The notes under the pieces were generated by a model, which saw nothing but the letters and a program-made list of their open reading frames with translations, was not told the DNA's origin and ran no database searches. From CAIODY01 sp046051225 (GTDB taxonomy: Bacteria; Bacteroidota; Bacteroidia; Chitinophagales; CAIODY01), in the NCBI GenBank assembly GCA_046051225.1, contig JBJOOR010000009.1, positions 62,001 through 126,000 of the forward strand: 64,000 bases of DNA, written 5' to 3'. How positions within the stretch are numbered: the first letter of the stretch is position 1; each line of letters starts with the position of its first letter. A program made the translations under genes and the position numbers. This document shows, piece by piece, positions 1 to 8,199 of the stretch.

Positions 1-285
1 ATAAAATGCTTTTTCGATTAAAGTATTATCTGAATTATAATGAAGCATTGAATCGGTCAATAAATTATTACTATAATGTTTTATGAATTCTTTATTTCCA
101 TTTTCATAAAATGATTGATAAAGCCCGTCTTTAGTAGATGGTTTAGATTGTAAAACTTCAAATTGCTCTTTTAATTTGCTAGAATCATTATGCCAATAAT
201 TTTTTACTACAAGGGTGTTAACATGCCTGCAGCTTACTAATATAAACAATCCTAAAATAGTAATTAATTTAGCTTTAACCATCAT
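1..285 (-). CDS. lipoprotein with YwqK/MORN-like repeat (partial)
   Basis: The reading frame runs off the left edge of the window, so only the first 95 codons are present. The start is the ATG directly after the TAA of the upstream hydratase gene, which implies one transcript. Residues 1-18 form a hydrophobic signal ending in a lipobox (LVSC), so Cys19 is the likely lipidation site and the protein should be anchored in an envelope membrane. After a short linker the segment around residues 56-80 reads GLYQSFYENGNKEF followed by HYSNN, which resembles the repeat of YwqK-type 'toxin-antitoxin' or MORN-variant proteins. The repeat assignment rests on one and a half copies and is tentative. No function can be given. 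Confidence 0.6.
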   Translation of the reverse strand, partial: MMVKAKLITILGLFILVSCRHVNTLVVKNYWHNDSSKLKEQFEVLQSKPSTKDGLYQSFYENGNKEFIKHYSNNLLTDSMLHYNSDNTLIEKAFY

Positions 286-1080
286 TTATGCTCCTTTAAA
301 TTGGGGTTTTCTTTTTTCATTAAATGCTGTTATGCCTTCAGCATAATCATTGCTATAGCCTGCTATTTTTTGGCAATAGGCTTCATATTCAAGCATGGTT
401 TCTAAATCGGAATGAAATGATTTATTTAGCATTTTCTTCATCATCCCAATTGCTTTGGTAGGTGCCGTTGAATAATAATCGGTATAAAATTTTACTGTTT
501 CATCCAGTTGTTCCATGGGTACTACTTTGTTTACCAAGCCCAATTGTAAAGCTTCATTTGCCGATACTTTTGTGCCCATGGTACTCATTTCAAATGCTTT
601 TGTACTTCCCACTATTCGTGGTAAGAAATACGATGAGCCACTATCTAAAACCAATCCTACATTTACAAATACTTCTATCAAACTGGCATTTTCGGCAGCC
701 ACAATAATATCAGATGCAATGGCTAAACTGCAACCGGCACCAGCCGCTACACCATTTAATTTACAAATGATTGGTTTAGGCATCATACGCATTAATCGTA
801 CAATAGGGTTGTATCGCTTGTATAAAGATTCGCTTAAATCTCGTTTGCCCGTCATATCTTTTATAGCTTTTAAATCTTGTCCACTACAAAATGCTTTGCC
901 ATTGCCTGTAAATACTATCACTCTTACCATAACATCGTTGGTAGCCAATTTTAAGGCGTCTTGTAATTCAAAACTCATCTCGTCATTAAATGCATTAAAT
1001 ACATCGGGGCGATTTAATGTAATGGTGGCAATATTGTTTTCAACTTCATATACGATTGTGTTAAATTCTTTGGTGCTCAT
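286..1080 (-). CDS. enoyl-CoA hydratase/isomerase, PaaG-like
   Basis: A 264-residue crotonase-fold protein of typical family length. Visible are the oxyanion-hole segments AFCSGQDL (residues 63-70) and NGVAAGAGCSLA (109-120), and the region GLVLDSGSSYFLPR (142-155). An Asp (D146) stands where PaaG-type 1,2-epoxyphenylacetyl-CoA isomerases carry their acid residue, and the two Glu residues of true hydratases are not both evident. It probably hydrates or isomerises a CoA-linked enoyl substrate in the cytoplasm. No other phenylacetate genes lie nearby, so the substrate is open. It is followed without a gap by the lipoprotein gene and preceded by the terminator of the next gene upstream. Confidence 0.85.
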   Translation of the reverse strand: MSTKEFNTIVYEVENNIATITLNRPDVFNAFNDEMSFELQDALKLATNDVMVRVIVFTGNGKAFCSGQDLKAIKDMTGKRDLSESLYKRYNPIVRLMRMMPKPIICKLNGVAAGAGCSLAIASDIIVAAENASLIEVFVNVGLVLDSGSSYFLPRIVGSTKAFEMSTMGTKVSANEALQLGLVNKVVPMEQLDETVKFYTDYYSTAPTKAIGMMKKMLNKSFHSDLETMLEYEAYCQKIAGYSNDYAEGITAFNEKRKPQFKGA

Positions 1081-1110
1081 TTTTTTGGGGATTAATGAAA
1101 TGATAAAAAA

Positions 1111-1143
1111 AAATCCTAAATGCTTAGTATCGCTTTAGGATTT
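1111..1143 (-). terminator. intrinsic terminator, perfect 10-bp stem
   Basis: AAATCCTAAA at 1111-1120 and its exact reverse complement at 1134-1143 form a stem with a 13-nt loop. On the minus strand the stem is followed by a run of T. It lies just after the cysteine-rich gene ending at 1168 and just before the hydratase start, so it most likely ends the former transcript. Confidence 0.75.
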
Positions 1144-1167
1144 TTCAATTGGTTTATTAATTGTAAT

Positions 1168-1545
1168 TTATTTATGGTTGGCTGTTTCTTCATTTTTTTC
1201 ATTAGCATGTTCTTCGCTTTCCTCATTTTTTGTTTCGGCTTTATCGTTTTCTTGTTCACATTTATCTTTCTTTTTACAACAAGCTTTTTCTTCGCCTTCA
1301 TTGCAGCCCTCACATTCGCCTTTACCAGTTTCAGCACCCCATAATTGCTGCTGCTCAATATTTTCTATTTTATCTTCTTCGCATTTTTGACATGTGGCGC
1401 AAATGCTGCAATGTGCACATTGTTGCCTGCCTATTACTATTCGTAACAAACATGCTATGCTGATTACAAAAACAAAAGCTAATGCTATTCTAAAAAGATA
1501 GTTGGTTGGTTTATTACTTTCTGATGTGTGATTTGAATGACTCAT
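1168..1545 (-). CDS. cysteine-ladder single-pass membrane protein, unknown function
   Basis: A 125-residue protein I do not recognise. Residues 17-38 are one strongly hydrophobic segment. Right after it, Cys43, 46, 49, 52 and 55 form a ladder of five cysteines spaced exactly every third residue (CAHCSICATCQKC). A second cluster lies at Cys78, 81, 89, 90 and 96. The remaining tail (about residue 97 on) is almost only Glu, Lys, Asn and Ala and looks disordered. The spacing suits metal or iron-sulfur binding, but no known ferredoxin-type pattern is matched, so this is inference. Overlapping opposite-strand frames are poorer candidates because the perfect terminator downstream fits the minus strand. 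Confidence 0.65.
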   Translation of the reverse strand: MSHSNHTSESNKPTNYLFRIALAFVFVISIACLLRIVIGRQQCAHCSICATCQKCEEDKIENIEQQQLWGAETGKGECEGCNEGEEKACCKKKDKCEQENDKAETKNEESEEHANEKNEETANHK

Positions 1546-1841
1546 AAATATTTTTTATTTGATGCAACAAAAATAATTTAAAACTATAAAGTAAGAAGTT
1601 TTTTGCAAGGAATATTTTTCAATAGGGGGTGTTAGATTTATTAATCGTTTATCATTAAGGTGGTGAATAACTCTGAAATAAATTGGAATGAGTTTTCTCT
1701 TCTTACATTTTTTTGAAGGATAGGGAAAAATAATTAGTGTCGGTTTCATTTTTTTAATTTTTGGTGAAACAAATAGATTTTGGTGAAACATTAGTGAACC
1801 AAAAACCGACGAAAAGTGAAATAGTATGAAATTATAAAAAA
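1546..1841. other. non-coding gap
   Basis: About 300 bases between the cysteine-rich gene and the tRNA terminator. The only long frame here (minus strand, 100 codons) is rich in Phe, Lys and Ile, has no recognisable domain and runs into the tRNA terminator hairpin. I see no gene, repeat or RNA in it. Confidence 0.5.
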
Positions 1842-1882
1842 CAAAAAAGCCTTTCAAATACTTGATTTGAAAGGCTTTTTTG
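1842..1882 (-). terminator. strong intrinsic terminator after tRNA-Lys
   Basis: A perfect 17-bp stem (1842-1858 with 1866-1882, extendable by four A-T pairs) closes a 7-nt loop; the core is AAGCCTTTCAAA. T-runs flank it on both strands. It lies 20 bp past the 3' end of tRNA-Lys on the minus strand. Confidence 0.9.
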
Positions 1883-1902
1883 TTTTAGTGAAACTTACTA
1901 AG

Positions 1903-1975
1903 TGATCCCGCTGGGACTCGAACCCAGGACCCCAACATTAAAAGTGTTATGCTCTACCAGCTGAGCTACGGAATC
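1903..1975 (-). tRNA. tRNA-Lys (anticodon TTT)
   Basis: The minus strand folds into a complete cloverleaf of 73 nt. The acceptor stem is GATTCCG with CGGGATC plus discriminator A, with one T-G pair. The D arm is GCTC..GAGC and the anticodon loop is CTTTTAA, giving anticodon TTT for lysine. The T arm is CTGGG-TTCGAGT-CCCAG. CCA is not encoded. It stands alone between its own promoter and terminator. Confidence 0.97.
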
Positions 1976-2018
1976 ATCACAAAGTATTTTACTACCTCGT
2001 TGCTTTTTTAAGCGGCTG

Positions 2019-2049
2019 CAAAAATACACCCAGATTTTAATTTTGCAAA
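2019..2049 (-). promoter_or_regulatory. consensus Bacteroidota promoter of tRNA-Lys
   Basis: On the minus strand TTTG (2049-2046), exactly 19 nt, then TATTTTTG (2026-2019) match the Bacteroidota -33/-7 consensus TTTG-N19-TAnnTTTG without mismatch. Transcription should begin near 2014, about 40 nt before the mature tRNA. It is the only promoter in the window for which I found both elements perfect. Confidence 0.85.
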
Positions 2050-2062
2050 TAGTTTTTAATCT

Positions 2063-3736
2063 TTATTTTTTATTTTTAGAAAAATAATTTTCTATTTCCT
2101 TCAAATCCTTGCTATTAAAGCATTGTGTGGCCGTTAAAAATCCTTTACGTGCTGATGCAATTCCAAATTTTATATCGTCTAATCCTTTTAAATCATGTGC
2201 ATCTGGATTTATTGAAATCATTACATCTTTTTCAATGGCATATGGAATCCATTTCCAATCCATATCTAAACGGTATGGACTTGCATTTAATTCAATGATA
2301 ACGTTATTGGTTGCACAAGCATCAATTATTTTTTTGTGATTGATAGGATATCCTTCACGACTTAATAATAATCTACCCGTAGGATGACCAAGTATTGTTG
2401 TATAAGGATTTTCAATGGCTTTTATCAATCGTTTCATAGCTGTTTCTTCATTCATTCGTAATGTTGAATGAATTGATGCAATTACAAAATCAAACGTTTT
2501 TAAAATATCTTCCGAGTAATCTAAATCGCCATTATATAAAATATCAGATTCAATTCCTTTAAATATTTTAAAGTTGTTGTATGAAGAATTTAATGCATCT
2601 ATTTCCTGATGTTGCTGAAAAATTATTTCTGCTTTTAATCCATCAGCATACGTGGCTGATTGCGAATGGTCGCTCATACACAAGTATTCAAACCCTTTAT
2701 TTATGCAGGCTTCAGCTAATTCTTTGATTGTATTTTTGCCATCGCTATATTTTGAATGGCAATGAATAATGCCTCTAATATCTCTTTCTTCAATTAATGT
2801 AGGAAGATTATTTTCAATCGCTAAATCTACCTCAATTGTTCCTTCTCTTAATTCTGGTTCGATAAATGGTAAATTAATTGATTCATAAATTTCTGCTTCG
2901 TTTTCATATTCAGCTAATTCAATTTTTTCTAATAGTTGAAGATGGGCAAAAGATGAAGATGAGTTAAACCAATTAAATTCGAAATATTGCGCTTCAGATA
3001 AAATTATTTGAATAGGAAATCGAGTTAAATAATTACAGCTTACGATTAAATTTTCTTCATCAAAAGCTACATTGCTAATTTCTTCTAAGCTTTCTAAACA
3101 TTCAATTAATTCCATTTCATTTTGCAGGGTTGTAATTAATTCAATGCTTTCTAATACAATATTTTTTCTTCTGATATTGCCAGTAAATTCAAATCGTTCA
3201 TCAAAATTTTGATTTAAAATATCCAACAAATGTTGGGCAACAATTAATCCTTCGGCATAAAAAAACTTATGCTTGTTTATATTAATAAATTGAATTTGCT
3301 TGATGATTTCGTTCTGTGTTTTTTCGCCAAATCCTTTTAATTCAATCAGTCTGTTTTCGTTGCAGGCATATAATAATTCACCTACATCTTCAATTTCTAA
3401 TTCTATCCAAATTGTTCTTAGTTTTTTAGGACCAATTCCTTTAATCCTCATCATCTCTAACAACCCAACTGGTGTTTTATTCAATAGCGTTTGCAATGCC
3501 TCAATCGAGCCTTTATTAAGGTATTCTTTAATGGTCGATAAAACAGAATTGCCAACGGCAGGAATTTTTAAAATAGCATCATCGCTCATTTCGGTTAATG
3601 ACGTTTTCCATTTATCAATTTGAAACGAAGCAGCAGAAAATGATTTTGCTTTGAATGAATTTTCATCATGCAAATCCATCAACTTACTAATCAATTTTAA
3701 TTGGTCAGCAATTTCATCGTTCGAAAAATTTTCCAT
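2063..3736 (-). CDS. PolX-family protein: HhH + decayed polymerase + PHP nuclease
   Basis: A 557-residue PolX homologue of usual length. The N-terminal part has helix-hairpin-helix motifs (IKGIGPKKL around 98-106, LKGFGEKT around 133-140). The polymerase core appears dead. Bacterial PolX normally reads GSxRR...GDIDI, whereas here it is TGNIRR (185-190) followed by LESIEL (195-200), so both metal-binding Asp are replaced. The third Asp site (FPIQII, 240-245) and the FTGSxxHN motif (FNSSSSF, 257-263) are also lost. The C-terminal PHP domain (about 319-557) keeps its ligand set: H325, H327, D356, H357, E396, H423, H451, D512, H514. It should therefore act as a PHP phosphoesterase or exonuclease in repair rather than as a polymerase. 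It is the last gene of the long minus-strand operon. Confidence 0.85.
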   Translation of the reverse strand: MENFSNDEIADQLKLISKLMDLHDENSFKAKSFSAASFQIDKWKTSLTEMSDDAILKIPAVGNSVLSTIKEYLNKGSIEALQTLLNKTPVGLLEMMRIKGIGPKKLRTIWIELEIEDVGELLYACNENRLIELKGFGEKTQNEIIKQIQFININKHKFFYAEGLIVAQHLLDILNQNFDERFEFTGNIRRKNIVLESIELITTLQNEMELIECLESLEEISNVAFDEENLIVSCNYLTRFPIQIILSEAQYFEFNWFNSSSSFAHLQLLEKIELAEYENEAEIYESINLPFIEPELREGTIEVDLAIENNLPTLIEERDIRGIIHCHSKYSDGKNTIKELAEACINKGFEYLCMSDHSQSATYADGLKAEIIFQQHQEIDALNSSYNNFKIFKGIESDILYNGDLDYSEDILKTFDFVIASIHSTLRMNEETAMKRLIKAIENPYTTILGHPTGRLLLSREGYPINHKKIIDACATNNVIIELNASPYRLDMDWKWIPYAIEKDVMISINPDAHDLKGLDDIKFGIASARKGFLTATQCFNSKDLKEIENYFSKNKK

Positions 3737-3746
3737 ACCAACAAGA

Positions 3747-4829
3747 TTACAAATACTGTTTTAAAATGGCAGTGATTTTTTCAGAAGCTATACCATCACC
3801 CAAACAATTTGAATTTAAAGTTGGTATTTTAATATTATGATAAGCTTCGATGATATTATGTTTTAATGGTCCAGCCTGCTGATTCCAGCCTTCTTGCACG
3901 GTTTCTACCCATTCAGTTTGGGTATCGGTTAGTATACCTGGGGTATGATGAAAATAAGCTTCTTTGGTAATGCCACCCGAATCTGTATAAACAAATTTTG
4001 CAAAACGGATTAATGTTTGCGAATCAATATACCCCAATGGTTCGGTTAAAATAATATTGGGTTGATTAATTAAGTTTTCCATTCCATTTTCTTTTACCAC
4101 TTTTAATGTTCGTGGATGAATAGGAAAAATTACCATTTCTTTAAAATTTTGAATGGCTTCCAAAATATTTCGTAAATTCCCCACATCATCAGTGTTTGAA
4201 GCCCGATGGCAAGTCATAAAAATAAATTCTTTTTTCTTTATTCCGTATTTTTCAAATATTGAATATTGGTTGGCTTCAATTTCAGGAATATTTTGTTCGA
4301 TTATATCAATCATCACATCGCCTACATTATAAACGTGCTGCGTTATACCCATACTTTTTAAAATGTCAATGGCTTTGGGCGTAGGACAAAAATAAAAATC
4401 GGATAAAATATCGGTGATTAATTTGTTAGATTCTTCAGGAATATATTTATTAAACTCTCTTAATCCAGCTTCAATATGTGCTAATTTTGATTTTGTTTTG
4501 ATGGCTGCAATAGAAGCCGCCGCAGTAGAATTTGTATCGCCAAATACAATTACACAATCGGGTTTTTCTTTCAAAAAAATATCTTCCATTTCAATCAGCA
4601 TTCGTGCAATCTGCCTACATGGTGTATCCGAGCCAATTCCTAAATTATAATCGGGGTTGGGTATTCCTAATTCTTTAAAAATATTTCCACTCATACCTGC
4701 GTCATAATGTTGCCCAGTATGAATAATTATTTCATCAAATTCTTTACGTATTGCTTTCGATAAAGGTGCTAGTTTTATGAATTGCGGTCGGGCACCAACC
4801 ACAGATATTATTTTTTTTTTCATACTCAT
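3747..4829 (-). CDS. wecB: UDP-N-acetylglucosamine 2-epimerase (non-hydrolysing)
   Basis: A 360-residue protein of normal family length. Diagnostic segments are GARPQFIKLAPL near the N-terminus, HTGQHYD, FGDTNSTAA, HIEAGLR, PEESNK, the catalytic-region CHRASNTDD, and SDSGGITKEA-like YTDSGGITKEA near the C-terminus. It interconverts UDP-GlcNAc and UDP-ManNAc in the cytoplasm, feeding ManNAc-type sugars into surface polysaccharide. It abuts the WbqC gene with no spacer, and PolX follows after 10 bp. The family also holds relatives with modified amino-sugar substrates, so the exact sugar is not certain. Confidence 0.9.
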   Translation of the reverse strand: MSMKKKIISVVGARPQFIKLAPLSKAIRKEFDEIIIHTGQHYDAGMSGNIFKELGIPNPDYNLGIGSDTPCRQIARMLIEMEDIFLKEKPDCVIVFGDTNSTAAASIAAIKTKSKLAHIEAGLREFNKYIPEESNKLITDILSDFYFCPTPKAIDILKSMGITQHVYNVGDVMIDIIEQNIPEIEANQYSIFEKYGIKKKEFIFMTCHRASNTDDVGNLRNILEAIQNFKEMVIFPIHPRTLKVVKENGMENLINQPNIILTEPLGYIDSQTLIRFAKFVYTDSGGITKEAYFHHTPGILTDTQTEWVETVQEGWNQQAGPLKHNIIEAYHNIKIPTLNSNCLGDGIASEKITAILKQYL

Positions 4830-5516
4830 TTAAAATGCATTTTTTACAATTGCTGAAGCTTCTTTGCCGCAGTTAAACAATAAATCTATGATTGACATAT
4901 TAGGAACAAAATCGCCCCAAAGTTGCTTGTATTGTGGATGTTTGAAATTTGTAATGGTTAATTCAATATTATGTTGGTTGTATAATTCAGCTTCTTGATA
5001 ATTATTTCCCCCAAATCCCGATAGATATTTTGTGGCATTAATTTGCTTACAAATATTTATTAATCGTATGGTTGATTCGCCTTCTGCTTTTATTTCGGAA
5101 GAAATAATTAGTGGCGTATTTATTTCTAAAACATGGCAAACAAATTTTATTAAAGCAATATTTATTGCTGCCATATTTTCGCCGCTGTGCAATAAACAGT
5201 TTTCAAACTGGGGAAAATAATCATTATAAAAAGGGGCTTTTTTATAGTTGCCTTCTACTGTTTTTAACACTTTTTTTATGTTATGTTCAAATTGAACAAT
5301 GCCTACTTCATTAATGTTTTGCCCAAATTTACCAGTTTGTAATGCAGGCAGTGTAAGCCATTGAGCACCTTGTGGTGTTTTAATTTGATTTCGATTAATG
5401 AAACTGTTTTTTGTAAATTGTACATCATCCAATAATACAAAAATATCTGCTTTTTCAATTTTATAAAAATATCCAATCCAAGGCACAAAATTGGGTTGAT
5501 GAATGGCTGCTATCAT
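4830..5516 (-). CDS. WbqC family protein
   Basis: A 228-residue protein with the WbqC-family opening IHQPNFVPWIGYF, the segment DDVQFTKNSFINRN and a conserved C-terminal MSIIDLLFNCG. WbqC proteins sit in O-antigen and other surface-glycan loci, and their reaction is not firmly established; a role in sugar modification or transfer is inferred from context. It lies between the MaoC-like gene (12 bp upstream) and wecB (adjacent). A second, diverged WbqC gene lies at 27.9 kb outside any glycan cluster. Confidence 0.85.
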   Translation of the reverse strand: MIAAIHQPNFVPWIGYFYKIEKADIFVLLDDVQFTKNSFINRNQIKTPQGAQWLTLPALQTGKFGQNINEVGIVQFEHNIKKVLKTVEGNYKKAPFYNDYFPQFENCLLHSGENMAAINIALIKFVCHVLEINTPLIISSEIKAEGESTIRLINICKQINATKYLSGFGGNNYQEAELYNQHNIELTITNFKHPQYKQLWGDFVPNMSIIDLLFNCGKEASAIVKNAF

Positions 5517-5528
5517 TTATTGGTATTT

Positions 5529-5939
5529 TTATATATCGTAATTGTAAATTTTAGCTTCTCCATCAAGTACAATTTCATTATTTTGATTGGTGCATGTAGT
5601 AGATAAAATGAATTTAAATTTATCAATTTCAATTTCTTTTATGGTAATCATAACAGTAATCGTATCATCTATAAAAACAGGAAGAGTAAATTTGATTTGT
5701 TGTGCAGCATAGATACTCCCTATACCAGGTAAATGATTGCCAATCGCATTAGAAATTAATCCTAAAATAAACATTCCATGAACAATGTTTTTTTTGAATC
5801 GTGTTGTTTTAGCATATTCTTCATCAAAATGAATTGGATTGTAATCACCCGTAACTTTACCATATAATTCTACATCTGTTTTCAAAATTTTCTTTTGAAA
5901 GCTAAATGTATCACCAATATTAAATTTGCTTACTTCCAT
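5529..5939 (-). CDS. MaoC-like (R)-specific enoyl-CoA hydratase
   Basis: A 136-residue single hot-dog domain. The hydratase-2 signature is present as TGDYNPIHFDEEYA (residues 30-43), with D32 and H37 as the catalytic pair, followed by VHGMFILGLIS (53-63). It would hydrate short enoyl-CoA or enoyl-ACP to the (R)-3-hydroxyacyl form. Its start overlaps the end of the upstream acetyltransferase gene by 10 nt, so the two are translationally linked. In this setting it may make a hydroxyacyl group for sugar acylation; that is inference from position only. Confidence 0.85.
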   Translation of the reverse strand: MEVSKFNIGDTFSFQKKILKTDVELYGKVTGDYNPIHFDEEYAKTTRFKKNIVHGMFILGLISNAIGNHLPGIGSIYAAQQIKFTLPVFIDDTITVMITIKEIEIDKFKFILSTTCTNQNNEIVLDGEAKIYNYDI

Positions 5940-6484
5940 TTCGATTTATATTCTTCAAATTTTTTATAAAAATTTTCTTTGAATAAACATACAATCATAT
6001 TATCAATATAAACACCATCTTTAAATAAAGATTCTTTGTATCTGCCTGTTACTTCGAAGCCAATTTTATTTTGATCGAAATGTAAAGTTTTTTCATTTGT
6101 TGATAAAACATAACCATACATCATGTGCATATTAAATTGTTGAAACAATAAATCGCAAAAAGAAAAAATGGCATCAACTGCATGACCTTTTCCCCAGAAA
6201 TTTTTATTTCCAATTGTCCAACCAACTTCACAATTTTTATTTATATGATCAATTTTCATTGCCGAAATAACTCCAATAGCCTCATTTGTTTCTTTATCGC
6301 AAATCACTAATTTCTTTTTTGAATTATCTGTCATTTGCTTTTCGTACCATTTTTTCTGTTCGAACATACTTACAGGAAAACTATTCACAAATGAAACTCT
6401 AATTTCGGGGTCAAAATTCCAATCTCTAATCATCGAAATGTCCGATTCTTCCATAGCTCTTAAATAAGTTATTCTTCCAATCAT
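5930..6484 (-). CDS. GNAT N-acetyltransferase, PseH/RimJ-like
   Basis: A 184-residue GNAT-fold protein. The beginning (ITYLRAMEESDISMIRDW) and the central GWTIGNKNFWGKGHAVDA (acetyl-CoA loop) fit the RimJ/RimL and PseH branch. PseH acetylates the 4-amino group of a UDP-sugar in pseudaminic acid synthesis. No PseB, PseC, PseG or PseI is present here, so a related amino-sugar acyltransferase is the safer reading. It overlaps the MaoC gene by 10 nt and follows the PIG-L gene after 14 bp. Confidence 0.8.
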   Translation of the reverse strand: MIGRITYLRAMEESDISMIRDWNFDPEIRVSFVNSFPVSMFEQKKWYEKQMTDNSKKKLVICDKETNEAIGVISAMKIDHINKNCEVGWTIGNKNFWGKGHAVDAIFSFCDLLFQQFNMHMMYGYVLSTNEKTLHFDQNKIGFEVTGRYKESLFKDGVYIDNMIVCLFKENFYKKFEEYKSKWK

Positions 6485-6498
6485 AATGTGTTATTATT

Positions 6499-7128
6499 TT
6501 ATTGAATTATTCTAATCATTTCAAATGCTTCGGCATATCTGGTTGCTATTTGCGCACCTCTTACTCTTGCCAAGCCAAATATAAATTCATCATCTACATA
6601 GCTTCTGAAATTTTGTGTTTTATAGCATCGCATAGCTTCTGCTTTTTTGTCTACATTTTCTTTTTCTAATTTAAAAAATGAAGTGGTTCTAAATTCAACC
6701 GTATCCCACGGTAAATCATAACCATAAATAGTTAGGTGCTTGTAAGCTCTAATTCCTTCGCTATAAATTGCATGATGATCTTGATGCAAAGCATTTGAGC
6801 AAGGCATAAAAATAATATCAGGCTTTAGTTCGCTACGTAGCCTTACCATATCTTCTAATATTTCTTGCCTTACGCTACTAAATTTTCTAACTTTATAAGG
6901 CATTATAATTAAGTTTTCGGGCTTAATGCCTAATACTTTTGTAGCGTCTTTTACTTCAAGTTCTAACGCATTTTTTGGAAACCCTGCTGGCACCGATTCT
7001 TCGCAAGTAGAAAAGGCTACATAAAATACTTCGTTGCCTTCTGCTATTAATTTATTAATAGTGCCTCCACAACCTAATTCGCCATCATCAGTATGTGGTG
7101 CTAAAACTAAAATTCGCTTGTTGATCAT
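6499..7128 (-). CDS. PIG-L family deacetylase
   Basis: A 209-residue LmbE/PIG-L protein. The zinc motif AHPDDE appears as APHTDDGELGCGG (residues 10-22; H12, D14 or D15), with the second ligand region ALHQDHHAIYSEG further on. Members remove the N-acetyl group from GlcNAc-type sugars in the cytoplasm. Together with the neighbouring acetyltransferase and FemAB-like transferase this suggests an amino sugar that is deacetylated and re-acylated with another group, which is inference from gene order. The related bacillithiol enzyme BshB was considered, but BshA and BshC partners are not evident. Confidence 0.85.
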   Translation of the reverse strand: MINKRILVLAPHTDDGELGCGGTINKLIAEGNEVFYVAFSTCEESVPAGFPKNALELEVKDATKVLGIKPENLIIMPYKVRKFSSVRQEILEDMVRLRSELKPDIIFMPCSNALHQDHHAIYSEGIRAYKHLTIYGYDLPWDTVEFRTTSFFKLEKENVDKKAEAMRCYKTQNFRSYVDDEFIFGLARVRGAQIATRYAEAFEMIRIIQ

Positions 7129-7158
7129 TTTATTTTTTTGATATTGAATAATGCAAAG

Positions 7159-8181
7159 TTATTTTTTTATAAAAACTTTTACTAATAAATTCCATACTTG
7201 ATTTGCAAATGGGCGCAGAATATATTTTTCGGAAACACCAGACAATTCGAATACACCAAATCGGCGTTTAAAACTAGATATGCCTTCAATAAATTTTGCA
7301 TCGCCATTGCTTTCATCTTTTGATGTTTGCCCTAAATTATAAAATAGAAATCCCCTATCCTTATAAATTTGAATAAGCTGCCATTGGGTATAATTGCCTG
7401 CTCCAACCGAATTTTTTAAAGAGCCAGCAAATGCATAATAAGCTGTATTGCCGTATACGGTTACAAATGCACCAAACAATGGAATTTCATTGTGATAAGC
7501 AATATAAAGTTCAACCGCATTAAAGCTGGATAACTTTGAATAATAAAATTTAATAAAATCGTAATTAGGACCATTTTTTTCTTGATGACTATATGTGTTT
7601 TTTAAAAGCGAAATGAATAGTTCAATATCATTAACTTGAATTAATTTTACACCTTCTTTTTCACCTTTTCTAATGTGATTGCGATGTTTAGCATGCACAT
7701 TATTCCACAATTCTTCTTTTGTTTTCGATAAATCTACAATGGCAATATTATATTCTTTTTTAGTAGTAGGATTAAATAAACTATTTAGTGTGATTGGTCG
7801 GCCATAATAGTTGCCATGTATTGCTGTTGCTGGGTTTGATGCCGCAACATATTTTTTTAATTCGGCTTCTATTATGTTCTTAATTTCATCTTTTCTAGTA
7901 TTCATTATTTCAAGCAAAATAATAGGTTCGCCAATAAAGCTAATGCTTTGGCTAATGCTTCTAATAAAAGTTGGTAGGCGTTTACTTTCCCATTTATAAA
8001 ATTTATAAGCAGCTATTAATTTGCCATTTTCAATTAGATGTAAATAGATAGATTGATGTTGAAAAAATTGCTGTACCTCATCGCTATAAGTAGCCTGAAT
8101 TAAATTGCCGTTCGATTTGGCTAATTCATTCCATGCTGCTTCGTCAAGTGGTTTGTTTTCAGTTATTTTGATGTCAATCAT
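7159..8181 (-). CDS. FemAB/GNAT-like acyl or aminoacyl transferase
   Basis: A 340-residue protein of the double-GNAT FemAB/Acetyltransf_6 type. Recognisable are WNNVHAKHRNHIRKGEKEG (central helix with basic residues, about 160-178) and the C-terminal LYNLGQTSKDESNGDAKF then ISSFKRRFG (about 285-315), which is the conserved end of the family. Relatives transfer amino acids or acyl groups to peptidoglycan precursors or to exopolysaccharide sugars. Being next to PIG-L and a glycosyltransferase, it probably decorates a surface amino sugar. The donor cannot be read from sequence. Confidence 0.75.
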   Translation of the reverse strand: MIDIKITENKPLDEAAWNELAKSNGNLIQATYSDEVQQFFQHQSIYLHLIENGKLIAAYKFYKWESKRLPTFIRSISQSISFIGEPIILLEIMNTRKDEIKNIIEAELKKYVAASNPATAIHGNYYGRPITLNSLFNPTTKKEYNIAIVDLSKTKEELWNNVHAKHRNHIRKGEKEGVKLIQVNDIELFISLLKNTYSHQEKNGPNYDFIKFYYSKLSSFNAVELYIAYHNEIPLFGAFVTVYGNTAYYAFAGSLKNSVGAGNYTQWQLIQIYKDRGFLFYNLGQTSKDESNGDAKFIEGISSFKRRFGVFELSGVSEKYILRPFANQVWNLLVKVFIKK

Positions 8182-8199
8182 TTAGTAATATTCTAATCG

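Noticed and set aside
515..1138. 207-codon plus-strand frame opposite the enoyl-CoA hydratase
   Set aside because: Pure antisense shadow of a clearly conserved gene.
1555..1857. 100-codon minus-strand frame upstream of the tRNA terminator
   Set aside because: Composition is dominated by Phe, Lys, Ile and Leu, there is no domain, and it begins inside the terminator hairpin.
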